Translations under genes and position numbers: made by a program
In this document: positions 6,811 to 12,722 of the stretch, in pieces
How positions within the stretch are numbered: position 1 is the first letter of the stretch
Layout of the letters: each line of letters starts with the position of its first letter
From: Opitutales bacterium
Lineage (GTDB): Bacteria > Verrucomicrobiota > Verrucomicrobiia > Opitutales > Opitutaceae
DNA: 12,722 bases
Reading direction: 5' to 3'
Assembly: GCA_021772595.1 (NCBI GenBank)
Contig: JAJFLS010000048.1
Location: forward strand, 1-12,722
The notes under the pieces: model-generated
Seen by the model: the letters and a program-made list of their open reading frames with translations, nothing else
Told to the model about the DNA's origin: nothing
Databases searched by the model: none

Positions 6811-8316
6811 CTAGACCATCACCTCTTTGACGACCTGCCCGTGCACATTGGTAAGGCGGCGTTCGAGACCGTTGTGGTAGTAGGTCAGGCGTTCGTGATC
6901 GAGGCCCATCAGGTGTAGGATCGTGGCGTTGAAATCGTAAACGCTGGTCGGATCAATGACCGCCTTGTGACCAAAGTCGTCGCTCTCGCCGTAGCTGAAA
7001 CCTTTTTTGACTCCCGCGCCCGCGAGGAAGCAGGTGAATGCGTCCGGGTTGTGGTCGCGCCCGGTACCGTTGGCCTGCAAGAACGGCATCCGGCCGAACT
7101 CGGTACACCAGACCACGAGCGTCTGATCCAAGAGGCCGCGACGCTTCAGATCCTTGATCAATGCGGCCGTCGGCTGATCCATAATCTCCGCCTGCATCGC
7201 GTGCGTTTTGAGAATATCGCTGTGCGAGTCCCAGTTTGTAATTCCATTCCCGCCCGAAGGATCGCTGCCGTTAAAGAGCTGCACGACGCGCACGCCCTTT
7301 TCCACCAGCCTGCGAGCAAGTATGCAGTTCTTGGCGTATTCGCGTTTCAAATCCGTCCCGCTATCGGTCCCGTACTCTTTATGGATACTCTCCGGCTCGC
7401 GGGCCAGATCCATCATGTCAGGCACCGATACCTGCATCTTTCCAGCTAGTTCGTAACTGGCGATTCGGGCCGCCAAGTCCGCATCATCTGGATACTTTTC
7501 AAGATGCTTCGCGTTGAGACGATTGAGGAGATCCACTGTCCTCTTGTCGTCGGAGGCCGTATACTTGTCCGGGCGAGCGAGATTAGCAGGAGGGTTCTTA
7601 GCATTGAAATCCGTGCCCTGGTAGGATGCGGGGAGAAATCCGCTCCCGAAATTGTTCTTTCCAGAACGGGCTAATCCGCGCGGATCGTTTATCGCCACGA
7701 ACGCTGGCAACTCCTGGTTCTCCGTACCCAGAGCATAGGTGACCCAGCCGCCGAAAGAAGGAAAGCCCTCCATCGTGAATCCTGTATTGAAAAAGTTCTC
7801 ACCTTGCGGATGGGCGCTCGTCTGCGTGTGGAGCGAATGGACGAAGCTGAAGTCGTCCACCAACCCGCCGAGATTCGGCAAAAGATCCGATACCATTTTC
7901 CCGCTTTTGCCACGCGGCTTGAAATCCCAAAAAGGCTTGGCTATATTGCCGGTCGGCCCCTCGAACGTGACCGCAGGTATCCCCGGCGGCTTTTGTCCAT
8001 GGAATCGCGTCAGCTCGGGTTTATAATCAAAGGTGTCTACATGGCTTACCGCGCCGGGGCAATAGATGACGAGCACCTGCTTCGCCGCCGCTGGGAAATG
8101 AGGAGACCGAGGGAGATAGGGATTGTCGGGGTCAATCTCCGGTCGAATGGGGGCCTTGCCGCTAACGGTAATATTGTCCGCCGCGAGCAAGCCGTCTTGA
8201 GCGAGAAGTTGCGTGAGCGCTATACCGCCCAAAGTCATGCCGCTTTGCCGCAAAAAGTCGCGACGGTTCAGAAGGGCCCGCCCATGCGATGAAATGAATT
8301 CAGATTTGTTGTCCAT
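6811..8316 (-). CDS. Tat-exported DUF1501 protein
   Basis: A 501-residue DUF1501 (PF07394) protein, related by fold to sulfatases and alkaline phosphatases. The N-terminus carries a twin-arginine motif, NRRDFLRQSGM (residues 17-27), followed by a hydrophobic stretch (about 28-47), so it is probably exported folded. Family landmarks are VIYCPGAVSHVDTFD (83-97), NWDSHSDILKTH (361-372), VVWCTEFGRMPF (401-412) and GRDHNPDAF (419-427). The frame extends to 8355, but the first 13 codons of that extension are repeat sequence (8331-8360); ATG 8316 starts the conserved part. These proteins are encoded in large numbers in Planctomycetota and Verrucomicrobiota, usually directly after a DUF1549/DUF1553 gene as here. 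The function is not established; involvement in breakdown of complex or sulfated polysaccharides has been suggested. Confidence 0.92.
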   Translation of the reverse strand: MDNKSEFISSHGRALLNRRDFLRQSGMTLGGIALTQLLAQDGLLAADNITVSGKAPIRPEIDPDNPYLPRSPHFPAAAKQVLVIYCPGAVSHVDTFDYKPELTRFHGQKPPGIPAVTFEGPTGNIAKPFWDFKPRGKSGKMVSDLLPNLGGLVDDFSFVHSLHTQTSAHPQGENFFNTGFTMEGFPSFGGWVTYALGTENQELPAFVAINDPRGLARSGKNNFGSGFLPASYQGTDFNAKNPPANLARPDKYTASDDKRTVDLLNRLNAKHLEKYPDDADLAARIASYELAGKMQVSVPDMMDLAREPESIHKEYGTDSGTDLKREYAKNCILARRLVEKGVRVVQLFNGSDPSGGNGITNWDSHSDILKTHAMQAEIMDQPTAALIKDLKRRGLLDQTLVVWCTEFGRMPFLQANGTGRDHNPDAFTCFLAGAGVKKGFSYGESDDFGHKAVIDPTSVYDFNATILHLMGLDHERLTYYHNGLERRLTNVHGQVVKEVMV

Positions 8317-8330
8317 TGTTGGAGAGGATT

Positions 8331-8515
8331 TGCCCACGAAGGACACAGAGATCACGAAGAAGAATTAAAGAATTTCGCCCACGGATGACACGGATCTGCA
8401 CGGATAATTAGTTTTCCAAAACTCTCATTTTTCATCGATATCTTCGTGCCCTTTGTGCACTTCATGGGAAATTAACTAATTCTAATCAAACTCTTCATCC
8501 GTGTCATCCGTGGGC
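8331..8515. repeat. 9-bp-period CAC-unit repeat blocks in inverted arrangement
   Basis: Four blocks lie in the spacer of the DUF1553-DUF1501 pair. Block A (8334-8360) is three 9-base units: CACGAAGGA, CACAGAGAT, CACGAAGAA. Block B (8377-8405) has units beginning CACGGAT at spacings of 9 and 10. Block A' (8440-8466) is a degenerate inverted copy of A with units TTCGTGCCC, TTTGTGCAC. Block B' (8497-8515, ATCCGTGTCATCCGTGGGC) is an exact 19-base inverted copy of 8377-8395. AATTAGTT (8406-8413) and AACTAATT (8474-8481) add an inner stem. The order A-B-A'-B' means A/A' and B/B' stems cannot both form without a pseudoknot. The block A sequence explains why the DUF1501 frame appears to extend past its true start. 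Confidence 0.8.
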
Positions 8516-8523
8516 AAAAAAAA

Positions 8524-11283
8524 TCACGGCAAAAACGCGAATTCGTTGGAGTTAATGAGTGAGCGGCAAACGAGTGAGAGGTCGGCCTCCTTGGCAACTT
8601 CAACGCACGCGGCCAGTTCTTCGCGATCGGGCTCGCGATTAAGCAGCAGTTGAAAACTGCGGCGGATTTGCGATTCCGGCTTGTCGTCGACGGCCTCGCG
8701 CTGAGCCCTGCTCGCCAGCTGATCCGCTTGCTCTCGAACAAAGGCGCTGTTCATCAAATTCAGAGCTTGTAGCGGCGTTGTCGATACAGGCCGCTTCGCG
8801 CGCACTTGCCCGCAATCCGGAAAATCGAACGCGGTGAACATTTTGTCATCAACTCGTCGCATCCGTTCTTGGTAGAGCATACGTCGCCAGGTCTCCGGAC
8901 CGTAGTTGTTGACTACTTCCCATTGGGCATAGGTTTTCTTCACATTATGGATACGGTAGCTAGGACCTCCGATCGACTTGTCCAACGAACCCGAGGCAAG
9001 CAAGACCGAGTCACGAATCACCTCAGCCTCGACACGTCTTGGCGGGAAACGCCACAACATCGACGCGCCAGCGTCGGCCACGAGCCCCTCTTTGGCGGGA
9101 GCGCTTGAGCGCCTGAAGGCGTCTGACATTACCATCAGGCGAATCATCGATTTTATCGACCACGCCTCTCCACCTGAAACCGTGGGCTCGACAAATTCCG
9201 AGGCCAGCCAATCCAATAGCTCTGGATGACTCGGCAGAGCTCCGGCAGCTCCGAAATCGCCGGCCGTAGGAACGATCCCCATTCCAAAAACATGGTGCCA
9301 TATCCGATTAACCATTACGCGAGCGGTGAGCGGGTTCGTCGGGCTCGCCACCCAATCCGCAAAACGCGCGCGCCGCTCAGGACCCGGAGCATCGGAAGTC
9401 AGTCCCAATTCGCCACCCAAAACAGCGGGACCGGCTGGAGGGACTTCGTTGCGAGGACTTTCCGGACTTCCTCGGCTTAGGACTCGCGTGACGACCGGTT
9501 CGACAAACCTCCCTACGAAACTCACCTGAGGACCGACTACTGAGAGTTTCTCAGAGCTAGCCGCGATCTTCGATAAGGCGGCCGCTCGCGCGGGCTGGTT
9601 AGCGTTCGCCTTATTGATCTTTGGAATCGAAGCGACTTCGAGCCACTCGCCTGCCTCATCCTCCACTTCAAATCGGTAGCCAGAGAACGCCATGGGAAAC
9701 TGCACCGATTGATAATCAACCTCGAAATAGTATTCGCGATTCGATGACAGCCGAAGGCGATTAATCTCCTGCGGGCTCTCAAAGGCAACCACCACCCAAG
9801 GTTTTTCCTCGCTATCTTTCGCCGCCTTTAGGTCGAGCCCGAACGCTCCGTACTCACCATCATTGGCGTACTCGAACTGCGTCCGCACGTCTCCGAACAT
9901 TTCTTCCGGCCCCTCAATAGTCGTTCCATTCTTAGCGAGGGCCAAATTTTTCTGGCGCTCCTCATTCCCGAAGAGCTCTAGCTCGTCGAGCTTTATCTTT
10001 GGAGTCAGGAACGAAATCCGAACCTTCCGCGTTTTGACCGAGTCGAAGTGCAGCTCGCGATAGCCGCCCCAGTCCTCTTCCCAACTTCCGGTCGTCTTGA
10101 GGAAGGTGCGCTGCTTGGCGATCTCCTGCCAGTGCGGGGAGGCGGCTCGCCGCTTTGGATGATCTTCAGCGAGTTCTGGTCTTCTTCCCCCAAATTCTAT
10201 GTCCTGGAAAACGCCGGTCATCGAGTAGTAATCGGTAATCGTGATCGGGTCGAACTTGTGATTGTGGCACCGAGCGCAGCCCATCGTCATCCCCATCATC
10301 GAGGCGCCGACCGTTTGCATGATTTCATCCATCCGATCGGCTCGCGCCTGGCGAATCGCCGTATCTTCTCGTCCTACGGATTGCGGGGGAACGTGCGACC
10401 CCGACACGAGAAATCCGGTCGCCTCGCCGGCGTTCAATGAATCGCCGGCAATCTGCTCGCGCACGAACTGGTCGTACGGCTTGTCCTCGTTGAACGCGTT
10501 CGTCACGTAGTCGCGATAGACCCAAGCGTTTTTGCGATACAGGTTGGACTCCGATCCGTTCGTTTCGGCCCAGCGGATCACGTCGAGCCAATGCTGGGCC
10601 CAGCGTTCGCCGAAATGAGGAGAATCCATCAGCTCATCGACGAGCGCGGCGTACGCCCTGTCCGATTCCTTGCCAAACGCCTTCTCGAACTCGGAGACTC
10701 GCTCCGGAACGGGAGGAAGACCCGTCAATACAATAGAGGCGCGGCGAATCAGCGATCGCATGTCCGCCGCCGGATTGGGCGACAAGCCGCTAGCCTCCAT
10801 CTTCTGCAAAAGAAACGCGTCGATCGGCCCTGCGGCTCCGACATCCGGAACCCCCGGGCGCTCGACCGGCTGGAACGACCAATGGTCCGATTTTTCGACC
10901 TCCTCGACAACTTCATCCATCTGCCCCGGCCATTCGGCACCGCCGGAGATCCACTCTTCGATCAGGGCGATTTGAGAGCTGGAAAGCGGATCTTCCTCGT
11001 AGGGCATCCGATATTCCGGGTCGGGATCTTTGAGCAATTCGACTAGATAGCTCTCGACCAGATTCCCCGGGACCAGACTCGTGATGCCGCTTTCGCCACC
11101 GCGAAGCAGATCCACCCGCCGGTCCACGCGAAGCTCGCCTTTTTGCTTTTTCTCGCCGTGACAGGTGTAGCAGTTGTCCTCGAGGATCGGACGAATATCC
11201 TGCTCGTAGTCCACCGCTGTCGCGAATGGGGTTAACGCAAGAATGAAGAAAACGGAAATTTTGCAGCGCATCGAACTAATCAT
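8524..11283 (-). CDS. Secreted PSCyt1-DUF1549-DUF1553 c-heme protein with discoidin-like insert
   Basis: A 919-residue modular protein. A signal peptide (about residues 1-24) precedes a PSCyt1-type cytochrome domain (PF07635) with the heme motif CYTCH at 38-42. DUF1549 (PF07583) spans roughly 150-370, including SPHFGERWAQHWLDVIRWAE and a second CxxCH (CARCH, 336-340) in the conserved context MGCARCHNHKFDPI. Residues about 405-555 look like a discoidin/F5-8C-type beta-sandwich (KVRISFLTPKIKLDELELFG; PWVVVAFESPQEINRLRLSS). DUF1553 (PF07587) begins near RFADWVASPTNPLTARVMVNRIWHHVFG and runs to the C-terminus. It is transcribed just upstream of the DUF1501 gene (207-bp gap), the usual pairing. 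The start is uncertain: ATG 11283 is chosen, with GTG 11289 and ATG 11271 also possible, all retaining the signal peptide. Biochemical role is unproven; electron transfer linked to polysaccharide breakdown is a suggestion. Confidence 0.9.
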   Translation of the reverse strand: MISSMRCKISVFFILALTPFATAVDYEQDIRPILEDNCYTCHGEKKQKGELRVDRRVDLLRGGESGITSLVPGNLVESYLVELLKDPDPEYRMPYEEDPLSSSQIALIEEWISGGAEWPGQMDEVVEEVEKSDHWSFQPVERPGVPDVGAAGPIDAFLLQKMEASGLSPNPAADMRSLIRRASIVLTGLPPVPERVSEFEKAFGKESDRAYAALVDELMDSPHFGERWAQHWLDVIRWAETNGSESNLYRKNAWVYRDYVTNAFNEDKPYDQFVREQIAGDSLNAGEATGFLVSGSHVPPQSVGREDTAIRQARADRMDEIMQTVGASMMGMTMGCARCHNHKFDPITITDYYSMTGVFQDIEFGGRRPELAEDHPKRRAASPHWQEIAKQRTFLKTTGSWEEDWGGYRELHFDSVKTRKVRISFLTPKIKLDELELFGNEERQKNLALAKNGTTIEGPEEMFGDVRTQFEYANDGEYGAFGLDLKAAKDSEEKPWVVVAFESPQEINRLRLSSNREYYFEVDYQSVQFPMAFSGYRFEVEDEAGEWLEVASIPKINKANANQPARAAALSKIAASSEKLSVVGPQVSFVGRFVEPVVTRVLSRGSPESPRNEVPPAGPAVLGGELGLTSDAPGPERRARFADWVASPTNPLTARVMVNRIWHHVFGMGIVPTAGDFGAAGALPSHPELLDWLASEFVEPTVSGGEAWSIKSMIRLMVMSDAFRRSSAPAKEGLVADAGASMLWRFPPRRVEAEVIRDSVLLASGSLDKSIGGPSYRIHNVKKTYAQWEVVNNYGPETWRRMLYQERMRRVDDKMFTAFDFPDCGQVRAKRPVSTTPLQALNLMNSAFVREQADQLASRAQREAVDDKPESQIRRSFQLLLNREPDREELAACVEVAKEADLSLVCRSLINSNEFAFLP

Positions 11284-11422
11284 TGCCACAGTAGGGCAAA
11301 TCTAACCAGTTTTTTTTCGTAAGACGAAATTTGCGGCGATTGGTTGCAGAAGATGGAGCCAAGCTCCCCTCCGCGGGGCAATCGTTTTTCGTGGGGGAGT
11401 TACATTATCCACGCCGGAGTCC

Positions 11423-11438
11423 CGACGTAGCTACGTCG
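11423..11438. repeat. Perfect 16-bp palindrome with GTGG foot (REP-like)
   Basis: CGACGTAGCTACGTCG is a perfect 16-base palindrome. Read on the - strand it is preceded by GTGGGA, that is, a GTGG foot plus hairpin, the organisation of classical REP sequences. Only one copy is in the window. Confidence 0.6.
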
Positions 11439-11481
11439 TCCCACAGGCGCGCATAGGCGTCAACTTAAAGTAGTTTCTCAA

Positions 11482-11555
11482 TGTAGGAGCCTGCTTGCAG
11501 GCGATTCTCTTCGCCATGGCCGAGGGAAACAATCGCCTGCAAGCAGGCTCCTACA
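11482..11555. repeat. REPIN-like inverted REP pair, copy 3
   Basis: Two perfect 25-base inverted arms (11482-11506 and 11531-11555) separated by 24 bases, the same spacer length as copy 2. The arms carry the GTAG foot and the core TAGGAGCCTGCTTGCAGGCG shared with copies 1 and 2. The loop differs in sequence (it contains TTCGCCATGGCCGAGG) yet again offers an inner pairing. Confidence 0.9.
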
Positions 11556-11576
11556 ATCGGCGAACCGTCGCTTTCA

Positions 11577-11684
11577 GTAGGGTCGGCGCTCTTGACTGGG
11601 CGTAACGCAGTGAAGACTGTTGCGCCGCACCGCGCAGGAAAAGCACACTCGGCTTTCGCGGTACGGCACAAGCGCCGACCCTAC
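11577..11684. repeat. Inverted pair of a second REP type (GTAGGGTCGGCGCT)
   Basis: GTAGGGTCGGCGCT at 11577-11590 is exactly reverse-complemented at 11671-11684, an inverted pair 108 bp across. The right arm read on the - strand continues CGGCG-CTTG-TGCCG, a hairpin with the same 5-bp stem and CTTG tetraloop design as the first REPIN family but other stem bases. It begins 21 bases after REPIN copy 3. Confidence 0.7.
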
Positions 11685-11720
11685 AAAATGGACTTATTTA
11701 ACACCCTCTGAAGCATTGCA

Positions 11721-11752
11721 GACCGCCTGGCAGTCGGTCCCTACCTATTGAA
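11721..11752 (-). repeat. REP-like singlet, GTAGGGAC type (copy 2)
   Basis: Reverse-complement partner of the element at 5633-5655: both share TTCAATAGGTAGGGAC. On the - strand the GTAG foot (11741-11744) is followed by GACCGACTGCCAGGCGGTC (11721-11739), which folds as a stem GACCG/CGGTC plus an inner CT/AG after one mismatch. Confidence 0.55.
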
Positions 11753-11806
11753 TTCTAGAAATTAATTTTTGGGGATATTCGCTATGGCAATAACGGTCAC
11801 GAAAAA

Positions 11807-11830
11807 ATCGATACATCGATACATCAATGA
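11807..11830. repeat. Short tandem repeat (ATCGATAC, about 2.5 copies)
   Basis: ATCGATAC occurs twice in tandem (11807-11814, 11815-11822), followed by the related ATCAATGA. It lies 70-90 bp before the PIG-L start. It is short and could be chance or an operator-like site. Confidence 0.35.
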
Positions 11831-11899
11831 ATCACGCGAAAATCCACGAAACCGTTCTAGCTGGCCTTTTTCGAATCCGCGTATACACTTCTTAGAATT

Positions 11900-12722
11900 A
11901 TGCGCTTCAATACCCTTTCTCCGCTCCGTATCCCGCTCTTGATCGCTTCCCTCTCGTTTTCATCGCTATTCGTCGCCGAGCTATCGAGCGAAGAAATTCC
12001 AGATGATGGCAAACTGCGCATCATCGTTTTCGGAGCCCATCCGGACGACGCCGAATTAGAGGCCGGAGGCACTGCAGCTTTGTGGGCTTCAATGGGGCAT
12101 CACGTGAAATTTGTTTCCACCACAAACGGGGATATCGGTCACGCCGTCGAAGCGGGAGCCCAGCTAGCGGTACGCCGAATCCAGGAAGTCAAAGACGCCG
12201 ACAAGGTTCTCGGAGTGGAAGCCACCGAAGTATACGACATCCATGACGGCGAAATCATGCCCACTCTGGAAAACCGCAGGCTGGTCACAAAATCCATTCG
12301 CGAATGGAAAGCGGATGTCGTCATCGCTCACCGGCCAAACGACTACCATCCGGATCATCGCTACACGGGAATTCTCGTTCAGGACGCGGCCTTTATGGTA
12401 ATCGTGAAATCCTTCCTTCCCTCGGTTCCGAATTTAATAAAAAACCCCGTTTTTCTCTACACTGAAGACGGATTTCAAAAACCCAACCCTATGGATCCCG
12501 ATGTCGTTGTCAGCATCGACGATGTCATTGAGCAAAAGATCGATGCCCTTTGGAAACTCGAATCCCAAATTGAAAGCTACTGGGCCACTCGCAATTTCGA
12601 GGAAGTGATTCCCGTGCCCGAAGGCGGTTCCGAACGCTTGGAAAGAAAAAAGCAATTGGCGGACGGAATGAAGCGGCGCTATGCGAACATCGCCAATCGC
12701 TTTCGCTCCAAGCTAATCGAGC
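11900..12722 (+). CDS. Secreted PIG-L family deacetylase (3' end missing)
   Basis: An open frame of 274 codons from ATG 11900 that runs off the window. Residues about 8-27 form a signal-like hydrophobic segment (IPLLIASLSFSSLFVAE). The PIG-L/LmbE signature (PF02585) follows: IIVFGAHPDDAELEAGGT with His47, Asp49 and Asp50, then AHRPNDYHPDHRYTG with His153. By family knowledge His47, Asp50 and His153 bind zinc and Asp49 acts as the base. Members hydrolyse N-acetyl groups on GlcNAc-containing lipids, thiols, antibiotics or glycans; the substrate here is unknown. The secretion signal argues for an extracytoplasmic substrate. It is divergent from the DUF1553 gene and so has its own promoter, which I could not place. 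No Shine-Dalgarno is visible. Confidence 0.9.
   Translation, partial: MRFNTLSPLRIPLLIASLSFSSLFVAELSSEEIPDDGKLRIIVFGAHPDDAELEAGGTAALWASMGHHVKFVSTTNGDIGHAVEAGAQLAVRRIQEVKDADKVLGVEATEVYDIHDGEIMPTLENRRLVTKSIREWKADVVIAHRPNDYHPDHRYTGILVQDAAFMVIVKSFLPSVPNLIKNPVFLYTEDGFQKPNPMDPDVVVSIDDVIEQKIDALWKLESQIESYWATRNFEEVIPVPEGGSERLERKKQLADGMKRRYANIANRFRSKLIE

Larger units (their letters stand above)
11284..11899. other. Gene-free divergent intergenic region rich in palindromes
   Basis: No credible gene lies in these 616 bp; the longest frame (about 68 codons, - strand, 11465-11671) is read through repeat sequence. The promoters of the DUF1553-DUF1501 operon (leftward) and of the PIG-L gene (rightward) should be here, but no convincing -35/-10 pair was found. 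Besides the elements listed separately there is a G/C-rich pairing CTCCCC (11364-11369) with GGGGAG (11394-11399) and a TTTCGT-AAG-ACGAAA hairpin near 11315-11330. The stretch 11760-11806 shows nothing recognisable. Confidence 0.7.

Noticed and set aside
6967..7449. 160-codon open frame on the + strand
   Set aside because: Antisense to the well-supported DUF1501 gene; shadow frame.
10591..11046. 151-codon open frame on the + strand
   Set aside because: Antisense to the DUF1549 part of the c-heme protein; arginine-rich shadow translation.
11315..11332. Hairpin with adjacent T-run as a terminator
   Set aside because: On the + strand the T-run precedes the stem, and on the - strand it becomes an A-run; there is also no upstream gene on either strand to terminate.
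5683..11555. CRISPR array suggested by repeated palindromic units
   Set aside because: Only three copies, thousands of bases apart, arranged as inverted pairs with no regular spacers and no cas genes.
11465..11671. 68-codon - strand frame in the large intergenic region
   Set aside because: It is read through REPIN copy 3 and the second inverted repeat pair; no start context or domain.
1..12722. tRNA, rRNA or other structured RNA genes
   Set aside because: No cloverleaf, rRNA-conserved or riboswitch-like segment recognised by eye; gene-free stretches are accounted for by repeats and short spacers.

Overview
This window looks like part of a chromosome from the Planctomycetota-Verrucomicrobiota-Chlamydiota group, most likely a Verrucomicrobiota member (Opitutae-like). 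The main reason is the adjacent pair of a PSCyt1/DUF1549/DUF1553 protein and a Tat-exported DUF1501 protein, which is a hallmark of that group. The accompanying secreted families (ThuA-like, DUF6807/'PmoA', PF12831-type FAD oxidoreductase, PIG-L deacetylase) fit the same group. Base composition looks moderate, slightly above half G+C by eye. The lineage is an inference from gene content, not from a marker gene.

Layout. (1) Positions 3-2347, + strand: the 3' end of a beta-lactamase-fold serine hydrolase overlaps the start of a secreted FAD-dependent oxidoreductase by an ATGA, so the two are a coupled operon. (2) Positions 2523-6688, + strand: a secreted alpha/beta-hydrolase esterase, a secreted DUF6807 protein, a secreted ThuA-like protein and a cytoplasmic PhyH-type Fe(II)/2-oxoglutarate dioxygenase, with 122-180 bp gaps holding candidate promoters and palindromic repeats. 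(3) Positions 6811-11283, - strand: a large c-heme/DUF1549/DUF1553 protein followed by a Tat-signal DUF1501 protein, separated by a 207-bp spacer filled with 9-bp-period inverted repeats. (4) Positions 11284-11899: about 600 bp without a gene, densely packed with different short palindromes. (5) Positions 11900-12722, + strand: the 5' part of a secreted PIG-L-family deacetylase that runs off the window.

The shared theme is export: seven of the eight genes either carry a visible signal or Tat peptide or (gene 1) belong to a family that is usually exported. Esterase, deacetylase, FAD oxidoreductase and ThuA/DUF6807 functions together suggest extracytoplasmic trimming and oxidation of sugars, glycans or related glycosides. 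No glycoside hydrolase, transporter or regulator is present in the window to prove this.

The most distinctive non-coding signal is repeat content. Three copies of a REPIN-like element (two inverted REPs sharing the core TAGGAGCCTGCTTGCAGGCG) lie between genes. At least three further palindrome types carry a GTAG or GTGG foot. A fifth type of repeat, built from 9-bp CAC-units, sits inside the DUF1553-DUF1501 operon. No RAYT or other transposase is encoded here, so any mobilising enzyme would be elsewhere in the genome. No RNA gene, CRISPR array or insertion sequence was found.
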